NCBI RefSeq assembly: GCF_022760925.1
Contig: NZ_JAKTNT010000017.1
Span: 1 to 60,011, forward strand
DNA from: Thermus hydrothermalis
GTDB lineage: Bacteria; Deinococcota; Deinococci; Deinococcales; Thermaceae
Reading direction: 5' to 3'
DNA: 60,011 nt
Both the position numbers and the translations under genes were made by a program. Shown one piece after another: positions 42,801 to 52,042 of this stretch. The notes beneath the pieces were generated by a model. The model searched no databases and was not told where the DNA came from. It worked only from the letters and a program-made list of their open reading frames with translations. Positions within the stretch are counted from its first letter, which is position 1. Each line of letters begins with the position of its first letter.

Positions 42801-43733
42801 TTAGGTGAAGAGGCTAGACACCGACTCCCCCCGGTGGATGCGCCAGATGGCCTCGGCGAAGAGGGGGGCCACGGTGAGGGTCTTGAGCTTGGGGCCTTCC
42901 TTGGGGGGGCAGGTGTCCGTGGCCGCCACCTCCTTCACCGGGCTCTTGGCGATGCGCTCCAGGGCGGGGCCCACGTAGACCCCGTGAGTGGCGGCGGCGT
43001 AGACCTCCTTGGCCCCCGCTTGGAGGAGGGCCTCCACCGCCTCCACCAGGCTCCCGGCGGTGGAGATCTCGTCGTCCACGATGAGGGCGGTCTTCCCCGC
43101 CACCTCCCCCACCAGCATCCGCACCCGCACCTCGGTGTCGGAAACCCGCTCCTTGTCAATGAAGGCCAAGGGCAGGCCCAGCCTGCGGGCGAGGGAGCTC
43201 GCCCGCTTGATGTCCCCGGCGTCCGGGGCCACCACCACGGCGTTTTCCAGGTCCACCCGGGTGGCGAAGTGGTTGGCGATGACGGGTTCGGCGGAGAGGT
43301 GGTCCACGGGTACCTTGAAGAAGCCGTGGACCTGGGGGGAGTGGAGGGTCATGGTGAGGACCCGGTCGGCCCCCGCCGTCTGCAGGAGGTCGGCGATGAG
43401 CCGGGCGGCGATGGAGATGCGGGGGGCGTCCTTCTTGTCGCTCCGGGCGTAGGAGAAGTAGGGGATGACGGCGGTGACCCGGGCGGCGCTGGCCCCCTTG
43501 GCGGCGTCAATCATCATGAGGAGCTCCATCAGGTGGTCCTGCACCGGCGGGGTGAGGGACTGGACGATGAAGACGTCGCCTTCCCGGAGGCTTTCCTCGT
43601 AACGCACGAAGAGGTTGTCGTTGGCGAAGCGGATGGTGGTGCTTTTGCCCAAGGGAAGGCCCAGGGCCTCGGCGATGGCCTGGGCTAAGGGGCGGTTGGA
43701 CTGGCCGGAAAAGATCAGAAGGGGGCGGTCCAT
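42801..43733 (-). CDS. prs: ribose-phosphate pyrophosphokinase
   Basis: Makes PRPP for nucleotide, histidine and tryptophan synthesis. The 310 residues have the class I signature: '[18 protein letters not shown]', '[17 protein letters not shown]', the ribose phosphate loop '[19 protein letters not shown]' and the PRPP loop '[21 protein letters not shown]'. ATG at 43733 follows TATCTT (43744-43749) by 10 bases, giving at most a very short leader. A TTG four codons upstream is a weaker choice. Confidence 0.96.
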   Translation of the reverse strand: MDRPLLIFSGQSNRPLAQAIAEALGLPLGKSTTIRFANDNLFVRYEESLREGDVFIVQSLTPPVQDHLMELLMMIDAAKGASAARVTAVIPYFSYARSDKKDAPRISIAARLIADLLQTAGADRVLTMTLHSPQVHGFFKVPVDHLSAEPVIANHFATRVDLENAVVVAPDAGDIKRASSLARRLGLPLAFIDKERVSDTEVRVRMLVGEVAGKTALIVDDEISTAGSLVEAVEALLQAGAKEVYAAATHGVYVGPALERIAKSPVKEVAATDTCPPKEGPKLKTLTVAPLFAEAIWRIHRGESVSSLFT

Positions 43734-43758
43734 GCCGTCCCCCAAGATACCACGCCCC

Positions 43759-44889
43759 CTATAGCGGGGTAAGCGCCGCCTGCTTGGGCGTGGTCACCTC
43801 GGGCCCCGTGGGGTGCAGGTAGACGTTCACCTCCGTGCGCACGCCGAAGGTTTCCAGGTAAAGCCCGGGCTCCACGGTGAAGGCGAGCCCCGGCACCAGG
43901 GGGCGGAAATCGTGGGTTTCCAGGTCGTCCAGGTGGGGGCCAGACCCGTGCACCTCCTCCCCCAGGTTGTGCCCGGTGCGGTGGCGGATGTAGCCCCCGT
44001 ACCCCCCTTCCAGGAGGACCTGGCGGGCCACCCGGTCCACCTCAAAGCCCTTGGGGTAGCGCCCCTTTTGGTACGCCTCCGCCACAAAGCGAAGGGCGGC
44101 CTCCCGGGCCGCCACCACCTTTTGGAAGGCCTGGTGGGCCGCCTCCGGTGCCCTAAACGCCGCCATCCAGGTGATGTCGGCGTAGACCCCGCCCGCCTCC
44201 TTGGCCCAGAGGTCCAAGAGGACCACGTCCCCCTCCCGAAGGGGCCTTTCCGTGGGGGCGTGGTGGGGATTGGCGGTGTTTTCCCCGAAGGCCACCATGG
44301 GGGGGTGGTCAAAGACGAGCCCCCTCTCCTCCAGGGCCCGGACCAGGACCCCTTGCACCGCCTTCTCCGTGGCCTCCGGGTGTTCCCGGAGGAAGCTTAG
44401 GGCGAGCTCCTTGGCGGCCACGAGCCCCGAGGCCGCCCGGCGGTGGCTTTGGAGCTTCTCCTCCCCCCAGGTCTGGAAAAGGAGGAGGAGGGGCCAGGAG
44501 GAGGCGGCCTCTAACCCCAAGCCCCGCAGCAGGTCCAAGGTGCCCCCGTCCACCCGGGAGAGGTAGGGGATGGCCCCGCCCGGGACGTACTCCAAGGCCA
44601 CCCGCCGGGCTCCCTCCAGGGCCTGCCTGAGGCCCACGAGGAAGCCTTCCCAGGTGTGGTAGGTGCGCTGCCTGCCGGGCAACGGGGGGAGGAGGCTTGC
44701 CTCAATGGCGTGGCAGAGGAGGGTGGGCTCCCCCTCCCGAGGGACGAGGTAGGCCAGGCGGCGGGTGAGGTGGAGGCCGCTTAGGCCCAGGACCTCGAGG
44801 GCCACCGGGTTGCTTTGGCCGAAGGTGTAGAGGAGCCAGCCGTCTAGCCGCTCCTCCCTTAAGGCCTCCTGGATGCGGGCAAGCTCCAT
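43759..44889 (-). CDS. M24-family Xaa-Pro peptidase-like protein
   Basis: Metallopeptidase of the pita-bread fold. All five metal ligands can be placed: Asp in '[20 protein letters not shown]' (two), His in '[17 protein letters not shown]', Glu in '[11 protein letters not shown]' and Glu in 'VRTEVNVYL'. It is 376 residues from the ATG at 44889. The long N-terminal extension of the open frame is low-complexity and antisense to the divergent gene, and I reject it. Family members remove N-terminal residues before proline or dipeptides with C-terminal proline. It lies 25 bases upstream of prs. Confidence 0.88.
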   Translation of the reverse strand: MELARIQEALREERLDGWLLYTFGQSNPVALEVLGLSGLHLTRRLAYLVPREGEPTLLCHAIEASLLPPLPGRQRTYHTWEGFLVGLRQALEGARRVALEYVPGGAIPYLSRVDGGTLDLLRGLGLEAASSWPLLLLFQTWGEEKLQSHRRAASGLVAAKELALSFLREHPEATEKAVQGVLVRALEERGLVFDHPPMVAFGENTANPHHAPTERPLREGDVVLLDLWAKEAGGVYADITWMAAFRAPEAAHQAFQKVVAAREAALRFVAEAYQKGRYPKGFEVDRVARQVLLEGGYGGYIRHRTGHNLGEEVHGSGPHLDDLETHDFRPLVPGLAFTVEPGLYLETFGVRTEVNVYLHPTGPEVTTPKQAALTPL

Positions 44890-44900
44890 GCCCCTATCCT

Positions 44901-44920
44901 CCCGCCTCGAGGCGGGTTTT
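44901..44920. promoter_or_regulatory. 16-bp perfect palindrome between divergent hydrolase genes
   Basis: CCCGCCTCGAGGCGGG (44901-44916) followed by TTTT lies in the 59-bp gap between the M24 peptidase and the penicillin-acylase-family gene. As RNA it is a short terminator-like hairpin. As DNA it sits 12 bases from one start and just upstream of the TATGCT box (44932-44937) of the other, so an operator shared by both genes is possible. Confidence 0.4.
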
Positions 44921-44948
44921 GGGAAGCGTGGTATGCTTGCCACCAAGT

Positions 44949-47252
44949 ATGAAACGCTTCTTGCGGGTTTTGGCCTGGCTCCTGGTGGGCCTGGTGGCCT
45001 TTGGGTTTTTGGGGGGCGTGGGCGGCCTCGTCTACCTTCGGGCCTCTTTGCCCCGGGTGGAGGGGCGCATGGCCCTAAAGGGGCTTTCCGCCCCGGTGGA
45101 GGTGGTGCGGGACCGGCACGGGGTGGTGCGGATAAGGGCGGGAAGCCTAAAGGACCTCTTCTTCGCCCAAGGCTTCGTCCACGCCCAGGAGAGGCTTTGG
45201 CAGATGGAGTTCCAGAGGCGGGTGGGCCAGGGGCGCTTGAGCGAGGTCCTGGGGGAGGCCACCCTGGCCCAGGACCGGTTCCTGCGCACCTGGGGGTTTT
45301 ACCAGGCGGCAAAGAGCGCCTACGAAAGGCTTTACCCCGAGGAGAAGGAGGCGGTGGACGCCTACGTGGCCGGGGTGAACGCCTTCCTGGCCTCGGGGGC
45401 CCCCTTGCCCCCCGAGTTCGCCCTCCTCGGCTTCCGCCCCGAGCCCTGGCGGGGTCCCGACGTCTTGGTCTGGGCCAAGATGATGAGCTTTGACCTCTCC
45501 GGGAACTGGGAGGAAGAGCTCCTCCGCCACCGCCTCCTCGCCCGGGGGGTGAGCCCGGAAAGGCTTTTAGAGCTCCTTCCCCCTTACCCCGAGGACGCCC
45601 CCACCGTGCTAAGTGCCGAGGACCTGCGGCTTCCCCTAAAGCGGGAGGAGGCCCCAAGCGCCCTCCTCCGCATGGCCCCGCCCCGCTTCCTCGAGGCCAG
45701 CAACAACTGGGTGGTTTCGGGAAGCCGTACCGCCACGGGGAAGCCCTTCCTGGCGGACGACCCCCACCTAGGCCTCCAGGCCCCTTCCCTCTGGTTCCTC
45801 ATGGCCCTCGAGGCCCCCGGCTACCGGGCTATAGGCGCCTCCTTGCCCGGGGTTCCCGGCATCGTCATCGGCCGCAACGAGCGCATCGCCTGGGGGGTGA
45901 CCAACGTGGGGGCGGACGTGCAGGACCTCTACCTCCTGGAGGAGACGGGGGGCGGCTACCGCTATAGGGGCCAGGTCCTCCCCTACCGGGTGCGGGAGGA
46001 GGTGGTCCGCATCAAGGGGGGGAGGGAGGAAAGGCTTAAGGTGCGGGAAACGGTCTACGGCCCCGTGATCACCGACGCCCTAAAGGACCCCCCCAAGACC
46101 CCCATGGCCCTCCGTTGGGTGAGCCTGGACCCGGAGGACCACATCCTCATGGCTTTCTTGGGCATTAACCGGGCTAAGAACTGGGACGAGTTTAGGAAGG
46201 CCCTGGCCCACTACTCCGCCCCTAGCCAGAACTTCGTCTACGCCGATACTGAAGGCAACATCGGCTACATCGCCCCCGGGAAGTTCCCCATCCGCAAGGA
46301 GGGGCACACGGGCATGGTCCCCGTGCCGGGAAATGGGGAGTGGGACTGGCAGGGCTACCGGAAGCCCGAGGCTTGGCCCATGGCGCTCAACCCCAAGGAG
46401 GGCCTCTTCGTCACCGCCAACCACAAGGTGACCCCCAAGGGCTTCCCCTACGCCCTCACCTACGACTGGGCCGAGCCCTACCGGGCGGAGCGCATCCTGG
46501 AACTCCTTAAGGCCAAAGAAAAGCTCACCCTGGAGGACATGAAGGCCATCCAGCAGGACCAGAAGAGCCTCCTCTTCCGGGACTTCCGCCCGGCCCTGGA
46601 GGCCCTAAACCCCCTTTCCGAGCGGGCCCGCGCCTGGCGGGACAGGCTCCTCGCCTGGGACGGCACCATGGCGCCCGCCTCGGAGGAGGCCCTGGTCTTC
46701 GCCCTCTGGTACACGGAACTCACCCGGCTTCCCGAGCGGGAGGTGGGGGAGGCGTACTGGGACGAGCCCCGCTACCTCCTAAAGGCCCTGAAGGAGGGGG
46801 ACAAGAACTGCGACCAGCCGGAAACCGAGTACCCGGAAACCTGCCTGGACTACGCCGCCTTGGCCCTGGAAAGGGCCTTGGACCGCAAGGAGGCGCTTAA
46901 GGCCAAGACCTGGGGCGAGGTCCACCGGGCCACCTTCCGCCACCTCGTCCTCACCCACACCCCCTTGCGGCGCCTTTCCGACCGCCAGGTGGCCTTCGGG
47001 GGGGACCGGTACACGGTGAGCGTGGGCCCCTTTGACCCCCAGGCCCTCACCATGGACAAGGGGCCAAGCTACCGCCAGATCGTGGACCTCTCCAACCCCG
47101 AGGGCTCCCTCTTCGTCCACCCCATGGGCCAGTCGGGCCACCCCCTCTCCCCCCACTACGCCGACCTTCTCCCCCTTTGGGCGAAGGGGGAGTACCTCCC
47201 CATGGCCTTTGCCGGCGAGGGGAAGACCCTCCTCCTGGAGCCCGGCCGCTAG
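44949..47252 (+). CDS. penicillin acylase family hydrolase
   Basis: N-terminal nucleophile amidase. From the ATG at 44949 the precursor is 767 residues. A hydrophobic signal or anchor (1-30) leads to the alpha chain, a spacer, and the beta chain that starts at Ser251 in 'EASNNWVVSGSRTATGKPFLADDPHLGL'. This serine is released by self-cleavage and acts as nucleophile. 'LPGVPGIVIGRNERIAWGVTNVGADVQDLY' follows as in the family. The homologue in T. thermophilus prefers hydrophobic penicillins; the natural substrate may be acyl-homoserine lactones or acyl-peptides. TATGCT lies 11 bases upstream. It overlaps lonC by 4 bases at the 3' end. Confidence 0.92.
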   Translation: MKRFLRVLAWLLVGLVAFGFLGGVGGLVYLRASLPRVEGRMALKGLSAPVEVVRDRHGVVRIRAGSLKDLFFAQGFVHAQERLWQMEFQRRVGQGRLSEVLGEATLAQDRFLRTWGFYQAAKSAYERLYPEEKEAVDAYVAGVNAFLASGAPLPPEFALLGFRPEPWRGPDVLVWAKMMSFDLSGNWEEELLRHRLLARGVSPERLLELLPPYPEDAPTVLSAEDLRLPLKREEAPSALLRMAPPRFLEASNNWVVSGSRTATGKPFLADDPHLGLQAPSLWFLMALEAPGYRAIGASLPGVPGIVIGRNERIAWGVTNVGADVQDLYLLEETGGGYRYRGQVLPYRVREEVVRIKGGREERLKVRETVYGPVITDALKDPPKTPMALRWVSLDPEDHILMAFLGINRAKNWDEFRKALAHYSAPSQNFVYADTEGNIGYIAPGKFPIRKEGHTGMVPVPGNGEWDWQGYRKPEAWPMALNPKEGLFVTANHKVTPKGFPYALTYDWAEPYRAERILELLKAKEKLTLEDMKAIQQDQKSLLFRDFRPALEALNPLSERARAWRDRLLAWDGTMAPASEEALVFALWYTELTRLPEREVGEAYWDEPRYLLKALKEGDKNCDQPETEYPETCLDYAALALERALDRKEALKAKTWGEVHRATFRHLVLTHTPLRRLSDRQVAFGGDRYTVSVGPFDPQALTMDKGPSYRQIVDLSNPEGSLFVHPMGQSGHPLSPHYADLLPLWAKGEYLPMAFAGEGKTLLLEPGR

Positions 47253-49339
47253 CCCTTTTCCTCCCCGTTTTCCAGGCTCTGGAAGTGGGCCAGGGTTTCC
47301 CGCACCTTCTCGTGCACCCAGTAGGCCTTGCGGCCGAAGAGGAGCTCTAAGGCCTCGTCCACCCCCTCCACGGCGTAGAGGTGGAACATTCCCTTCTCCA
47401 CCGCCGCCACCACCTCCTCCCGCAGGGTGAGGTGGGGGAGGTTGGCCTTGGGGAGGACGACCCCTTGGGTACCCGTGAGCCCCAGGGCCTGGCAGACGCG
47501 GAAGAAGCCCTCCACCTTCTCCGCCACCCGCCCCACCGCCAAGACCCGGCCCGTCTGGTCTATGGCCCCGGTCACCGCCAGGTCCTGCCTCAGGGGAAGG
47601 CCCGAAAGGGCGGAGAGCACCGCCAAAAGCTCGGCAAGCCCCGCCGAGTCCCCCTCAATCCCGCCATAGCTCTGCTCAAAGACCAGGCTCACCGTGGCGG
47701 AAAGGGCCCCGATCTGGGCGTAGGTCCCCCGGAGGTAGCCCGCCAGGGTGAGGACCGCCTTGTGGAAGACCTGGCCGCCCAAGCCCACCTCCCGGTCAAT
47801 GGAGAGGATGCCTTCCCGCCCGGGGCCGGCCTGGGCGGTGATGCGCACGGGGCGCCCCGTGGGCCAGGGGCCCTCCACCACCACGAGGCCGTTCACCTCC
47901 CCCACCCGCTCCCCCTTCACCTCCAGGGCCACCACGCCTTCCTTGAGGTCCTGCAGGTAGAGCTCCTCCTCGAGGCCAAACCGCTCCTCCCGGTCCCGAA
48001 GCGCCCTTCGCACCGCCTCCCGGTCCAGGGGCTTGCGGTGGGCCTCCGCCTCCTTGGCCAGGTCCAGGAGGCGGAAGAGGCGGGCGTCCAGCCGTTCCCG
48101 GTGCCCCGCCATGCGCCGGGCCTCGTCCGCTAAGGCAGCGAGCCCCTCGGGGGTGAGGGCGATCCCTTCCGCTTCCAAAAACCCCCCCAGGTAGGCCACG
48201 TTCTCCTCCGTGTAGGGGATTTCCGGGGCGAACTCCACCCGGAAAGGGAATAGCTCCAAAAACTCCTCGTCCTCCTCCAGGAAGGCCATGACCTCCGGGG
48301 GGCCCACCAGGAAGACCTGGGCCTTGAGAGGGGCGGGCTTGAGCCTCGGGCCCCTCACCTCGGGCCGGGGGGCGAGGGGCTCCACCTCCCCCGTGGCCAG
48401 GGCCCGCTTGAGGAGGGGGTAGCTCCCAAGCTCCAGGACCCGGTGCGCCTCGAGGACCAAGACCCCCCCCGTGGCCCGATGGAGCGCCCCGGGGCGCAAA
48501 AGCCCCAGGTGGGTGGTGAGGGCGCCTTCCCGCACCTCGTACTCCAGGTGGCCGAAGAGCCTTTCCGGGGTGGGGTTGGGCTCGTGGACCACCCGCCTCC
48601 CCCCGGCCAACAGGAGGCGGGGGAGGAGTTTTTCCGCCTCTAGATCCTCCTCTAGCGCCGCGGCGCGCAGGAGATTTTCTAGAAGCCAATCCAAATAGCG
48701 CCCCGCTTGGAGGAAGCGGGCCTTGAGTTCCTGCGCCTTGGGCAGGAGGAACCGCTCGGCGAAGCCCCGCCTGAGGGCGGCCACCTGGGCTTGGGCCTTT
48801 TGCCGCAGGTCCACGTAGGCCAGGACGGTCTCCTCCAGCTTGGCGGAAAGCTCAGGGGGCAGGGGGCCTTGGCCGGAAAGGGTAAAGCCGCCCTCCTCCG
48901 CCTCGAGGGTGAAGCCCTGTTCCTTGGCCTCCTCCGCCAGGGCTTTTAGGAGGGCTTCCGCCTCCTTCTCGTAGCGGGCTTCCACCAGGCTTTTGGCGTA
49001 GAGGAAGCCCTTCTCCCGGAAGAGGGCGGGGGTGAACTCGGCGAGGAGGGCTTCCACGCCCTCCACCAGGGCCCGGCCCTCCCCCTCGGGCAGGAGCAGG
49101 GGAAAGGCCTCCTCCCCCAAGGGGAGGTAGACGAGCTCTTCCTTGGGGAAGGGCCTGCCTTCCAGGTAGGCGAGGAGGCGCTTGCGCTTGCCCAGGCCGC
49201 TCGGCCCCACCAGGTAGCCGTGCCCCCCTTGGCGGAAGGCGCTTTCCAGGGCCTTTAGGGCCCGCTCCTGGCCGAAGAAGGGAGGAGCGGGCTTGGGCCT
49301 CGTGGGCGGGGTGAACCAGGCGAGGTGGAGAACCCGCAT
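47249..49339 (-). CDS. lonC: LonC-type (ATP-independent) Lon-like protease
   Basis: A 696-residue protein with a LonB-like architecture: N-terminal AAA-like segment, inserted coiled coil (about 130-230) and C-terminal Lon protease domain. The catalytic dyad is intact: Ser565 in 'GIEGDSAGLAEL' and Lys608 in 'VGRVAEKVEGF'. The Walker A region reads 'GPSGLGKRKR', with arginine where Ser/Thr is required, and Walker B reads 'GGVLVLEAHR' with the Asp lost. This matches the ATP-independent LonC of Meiothermus taiwanensis, which degrades unfolded proteins. TATAGT lies 8 bases upstream, with a GGGACCC/GGGTCCC palindrome directly before it. Confidence 0.9.
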   Translation of the reverse strand: MRVLHLAWFTPPTRPKPAPPFFGQERALKALESAFRQGGHGYLVGPSGLGKRKRLLAYLEGRPFPKEELVYLPLGEEAFPLLLPEGEGRALVEGVEALLAEFTPALFREKGFLYAKSLVEARYEKEAEALLKALAEEAKEQGFTLEAEEGGFTLSGQGPLPPELSAKLEETVLAYVDLRQKAQAQVAALRRGFAERFLLPKAQELKARFLQAGRYLDWLLENLLRAAALEEDLEAEKLLPRLLLAGGRRVVHEPNPTPERLFGHLEYEVREGALTTHLGLLRPGALHRATGGVLVLEAHRVLELGSYPLLKRALATGEVEPLAPRPEVRGPRLKPAPLKAQVFLVGPPEVMAFLEEDEEFLELFPFRVEFAPEIPYTEENVAYLGGFLEAEGIALTPEGLAALADEARRMAGHRERLDARLFRLLDLAKEAEAHRKPLDREAVRRALRDREERFGLEEELYLQDLKEGVVALEVKGERVGEVNGLVVVEGPWPTGRPVRITAQAGPGREGILSIDREVGLGGQVFHKAVLTLAGYLRGTYAQIGALSATVSLVFEQSYGGIEGDSAGLAELLAVLSALSGLPLRQDLAVTGAIDQTGRVLAVGRVAEKVEGFFRVCQALGLTGTQGVVLPKANLPHLTLREEVVAAVEKGMFHLYAVEGVDEALELLFGRKAYWVHEKVRETLAHFQSLENGEEKG

Positions 49340-49347
49340 CGGCCCCC

Positions 49348-49370
49348 ACTATACCCGGGACCCGGGTCCC
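49348..49370 (-). promoter_or_regulatory. lonC -10 box with abutting palindrome, between lonC and glgC
   Basis: Minus strand TATAGT (49348-49353) stands 8 bases before the lonC ATG. Three bases further up is the perfect 14-bp palindrome GGGACCCGGGTCCC (49357-49370). Its centre is 10.5 bases from the -10 box, against 9.5 at pepF, where a GACCC/GGGTC repeat is also found. On the plus strand it lies 12 bases before the glgC -10 box TAAACT (49383-49388), so it could affect both genes. Confidence 0.5.
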
Positions 49371-49407
49371 TTTGGCCTAGGGTAAACTACGCCCAAAGGG
49401 GGACGGC

Positions 49408-50652
49408 ATGGTCAAGGTGGAGGTTCTGGGGATGATTCTGGCGGGGGGGCAGGGGAGCCGCCTCTACCCCCTCACCGCCAAGCGGGCCAAGCCCGCCGTG
49501 CCCTTCGGGGCCAAGTACCGCATCATTGACTTCGTTCTCAACAACTTCGTGAACTCCGGCATCTACGCCATCTACGTCCTCACCCAGTACAAGGCTCAGT
49601 CCCTCACGGAGCACATCCAGCGCTACTGGCGCTTTGGCGCCTTTCTGGAGGACCACTTCATCCTCCTCGTCCCCGCCCAGATGTACCGGTACGAGGAGCT
49701 TGGGCCCGTGTGGTACCGGGGCACGGCGGACGCCATCTACCAGAACCTGCACCTGGTGCAAAACCATGCCCCCGAGGCGGTGGCCATCTTCGGCGGGGAC
49801 CACATCTTCAAGATGAACGTCCGCCACATGGTGGAGTACCACTACGAGAAGCGGGCGGACATCACCATCGCCGCCTACCCCGTGCCCGTGGAGGAGGCGA
49901 GCCGCTTCGGCGTCCTCCAGGTGGACGAGGAGTGGCGCATCACCGAGTTCCAGGAAAAGCCCAAGACCCCCAAACCCCTGCCCGCCAAGCCCCACCTGGC
50001 CCTGGCCTCCATGGGCAACTACATCTTCCGCACCGAGGCCCTCTTTGAGCTTTTGGAGGCGGACGCCCGGGACGAGGCCAGCTCCCACGACTTCGGCAAG
50101 GACGTTATCCCCCGCGCCCTCAAGGAGGGGTACCGGGTCTACGCCTACGATTTCCACCGCAACCCCATCCCCGGCCAGGAGGGGCCCAACCTCTACTGGC
50201 GGGACGTGGGGACCTTGGACGCCTACTTTGAGGCCAGCATGGACCTGGTCAAGGTCATCCCCGAGTTTGACCTCTTCAACCCCGAGTGGCCCCTCAGGAC
50301 GGCGAACCTCTTCAGCCCCCCGGCCAAGTTCGTCCACGAGACGGGGGAGCGGGTGGGCCGGGCCCTGAATAGCCTCCTCGCCGGCGGGGTCATCGTGAGC
50401 GGGGGGACGGTGCGGGAGTCCGTCCTCTTCCGCCGGGTGCGGGTGAACTCCTATAGCCTGGTGGAGCGCTCCGTCCTCTTTGACGACGTGGAGGTGGGGC
50501 GCTATTGCCGCATCAAAAACGCCATCATTGACAAGAACGTGAAGATCCCGCCCCACACGGAGATCGGCTACGACCTCGAGGCCGACCGGGCCCGCGGCTT
50601 CACCGTGACCCCGGAAGGGGTGGTGGTGGTGCCCAAGGGGTACCGCTTCTAG
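49408..50652 (+). CDS. glgC: glucose-1-phosphate adenylyltransferase
   Basis: Makes ADP-glucose for glycogen. The nucleotide loop is '[25 protein letters not shown]', followed by '[16 protein letters not shown]', 'GTADAIYQN' and 'FGGDHIF'. The C-terminal half is a left-handed beta-helix. Length 414 is standard. AAAGGGGG precedes the ATG, and TAAACT (49383-49388) is 19 bases upstream, so this gene has a short leader rather than being leaderless. glgA lies four genes downstream. Confidence 0.96.
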   Translation: MVKVEVLGMILAGGQGSRLYPLTAKRAKPAVPFGAKYRIIDFVLNNFVNSGIYAIYVLTQYKAQSLTEHIQRYWRFGAFLEDHFILLVPAQMYRYEELGPVWYRGTADAIYQNLHLVQNHAPEAVAIFGGDHIFKMNVRHMVEYHYEKRADITIAAYPVPVEEASRFGVLQVDEEWRITEFQEKPKTPKPLPAKPHLALASMGNYIFRTEALFELLEADARDEASSHDFGKDVIPRALKEGYRVYAYDFHRNPIPGQEGPNLYWRDVGTLDAYFEASMDLVKVIPEFDLFNPEWPLRTANLFSPPAKFVHETGERVGRALNSLLAGGVIVSGGTVRESVLFRRVRVNSYSLVERSVLFDDVEVGRYCRIKNAIIDKNVKIPPHTEIGYDLEADRARGFTVTPEGVVVVPKGYRF

Positions 50653-50654
50653 CC

Positions 50655-51341
50655 ATGGAGAAGCATCCCGGCAAGCTCTTCTACCGCCTCTCCCGCCTCT
50701 ACCCGGGGGACGAGCTTCCCCTAAAGCGCAAGCCCAAGGCCAAGGTCTACGCCAACCCCCTGGAAACCCAGGCCCTGCCCTCCTTGCGGCCCGAGGGGGG
50801 GCCGCCCCTCTTCCGCGTCCTGGCCCACCTCAAGCCCGCCTTGCCCGAGGTGGGGGCCGCCATTACCCTAAAGGACCTCTCCCAGCTCCTCCTCCCCTTG
50901 GCGGAGCGGGAGGGGCTTCGGGGCTTCCCCTCCGCCGGCGAGGCCTACCCCTTGGAGGCCTACCTGGTGGCCCTCAGGGTGGAAGGGGTCTTCCCCGGGG
51001 TCTACCACTACTTTCCCAAGGAGCACCAGCTTTTCCAGCTTTCCTCCAAGGCGGAGGCGGGGGCCTGGGCCGAGGCCCTTTTTGGGCTTTCCCCGGAGCG
51101 GGCGGCGGCCCTTTTGGTCCTGACCTTGGTTCCGGAAAGGAGCGAGGCCCTCTTTGGCCTCCGGGGCTACCGGTACGCCCTTTTGGAGGCCGGCTACGCC
51201 GCAGGCCTGGTCCTCCTCGCCGCCGTGGGCCTGGGGCTTGCTGCATATCCGGCGGAAACCTTTTACGATGAGGCTGTGGCCCGGCTTCTGGGTTTGCCCG
51301 AGGGGGAGTACCCGGGGGTGGTTATTCTGCTTGGGCGGTAA
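50655..51341 (+). CDS. SagB-type nitroreductase-family oxidoreductase
   Basis: A 228-residue FMN-dependent nitroreductase-like protein. 'RGFPSAGEAYPLEAYLVALRVEGVFPGVYHYFPKEHQL' and 'GYRYALLEAGYAAGLVLLAAVGLGLAAYP' are the SagB/ThcOx-type signature. SagB enzymes oxidise azolines in ribosomal peptide natural products, but no YcaO cyclodehydratase or precursor peptide is nearby. The start comes 2 bases after the glgC stop, implying co-transcription. Its job in a glycogen locus is unexplained. Confidence 0.8.
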   Translation: MEKHPGKLFYRLSRLYPGDELPLKRKPKAKVYANPLETQALPSLRPEGGPPLFRVLAHLKPALPEVGAAITLKDLSQLLLPLAEREGLRGFPSAGEAYPLEAYLVALRVEGVFPGVYHYFPKEHQLFQLSSKAEAGAWAEALFGLSPERAAALLVLTLVPERSEALFGLRGYRYALLEAGYAAGLVLLAAVGLGLAAYPAETFYDEAVARLLGLPEGEYPGVVILLGR

Positions 51342-51367
51342 GGGAAAGGCGTATTTGGGAAGGGATT

Positions 51368-52042
51368 ATGGCGCACATTCTCTTGGTGGAGGACGACCCC
51401 CAGGTGGGGGAGTTGGTGAAGCGGTTTTTGGAAAGGGAAGGGCTGGCGGTGGATTGGGCCCGCACGGGCAAGGAGGCTTTGGCGAAGGCCTTTGAAGGGG
51501 GCAAGCCGGACCTGGTGGTCCTGGACCGGGGCCTGCCGGACATGGAGGGCCTCGAGGTCCTCAAGGCCCTCAGGGACCTGGACCCCCTCCTTCCCGTCCT
51601 CCTCCTCACGGGCCGCGCCGATGAGGATAGCCGGGTGGAGGGGCTCTTGGAAGGGGCGGACGACTATCTGGGCAAGCCCTTTTCCCTCAAAGAACTCCTC
51701 GCCCGCATCAAGGCCCTCCTGCGCCGGGCAGGGAAGGAGGGGAGGCGGCGCTTTGGGCCTTTGGAGCTAGACCTGGAGGCCCGCAAGGCCTACCTGGAAG
51801 GGGAGCCCCTCAAGCTTTCCCCCACGGAGCTCAGCCTCCTTTTCGCCTTAGCCCAGGTGCCCGGACGGGTGTACACCCGGGAAGAGCTCTTGGAACGGGT
51901 CTGGGGTGGGGACTTTGAGGGCTCGGAGCGGGTGGTGGACGCCTACGTGCGCCTCCTCCGCAAGAAGCTCAAGGACGACCCCCACGCCCCCCGCTTCATT
52001 GAAACCGTGGTGGGGGTGGGGTACCGCTTCCTGGGGGAGTAG
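51368..52042 (+). CDS. OmpR-family response regulator
   Basis: A 224-residue two-component regulator. Receiver: acidic pocket 'VEDD' (9-10), phospho-acceptor Asp53 in 'VVLDRGLPDMEG', Thr81 and Lys103 in 'GKPFS'. The C-terminal winged helix (about 125-222) includes 'LKLSPTELSLLFALAQVPGRVYTREELLERVWG' and ends 'VVGVGYRF'. No histidine kinase gene is in the window, so it is an orphan. OmpR-type regulators bind 11-bp-phased direct repeats, so it is one candidate for the repeats upstream of arsC and the diguanylate cyclase gene. GGGAAGGG precedes the ATG. Confidence 0.92.
   Translation: MAHILLVEDDPQVGELVKRFLEREGLAVDWARTGKEALAKAFEGGKPDLVVLDRGLPDMEGLEVLKALRDLDPLLPVLLLTGRADEDSRVEGLLEGADDYLGKPFSLKELLARIKALLRRAGKEGRRRFGPLELDLEARKAYLEGEPLKLSPTELSLLFALAQVPGRVYTREELLERVWGGDFEGSERVVDAYVRLLRKKLKDDPHAPRFIETVVGVGYRFLGE

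Noticed and set aside
44890..45657. N-terminal extension of the M24 peptidase frame
   Set aside because: The extension is Arg/Pro/Gly low-complexity and antisense to the penicillin-acylase gene. The family-like start is the ATG at 44889.
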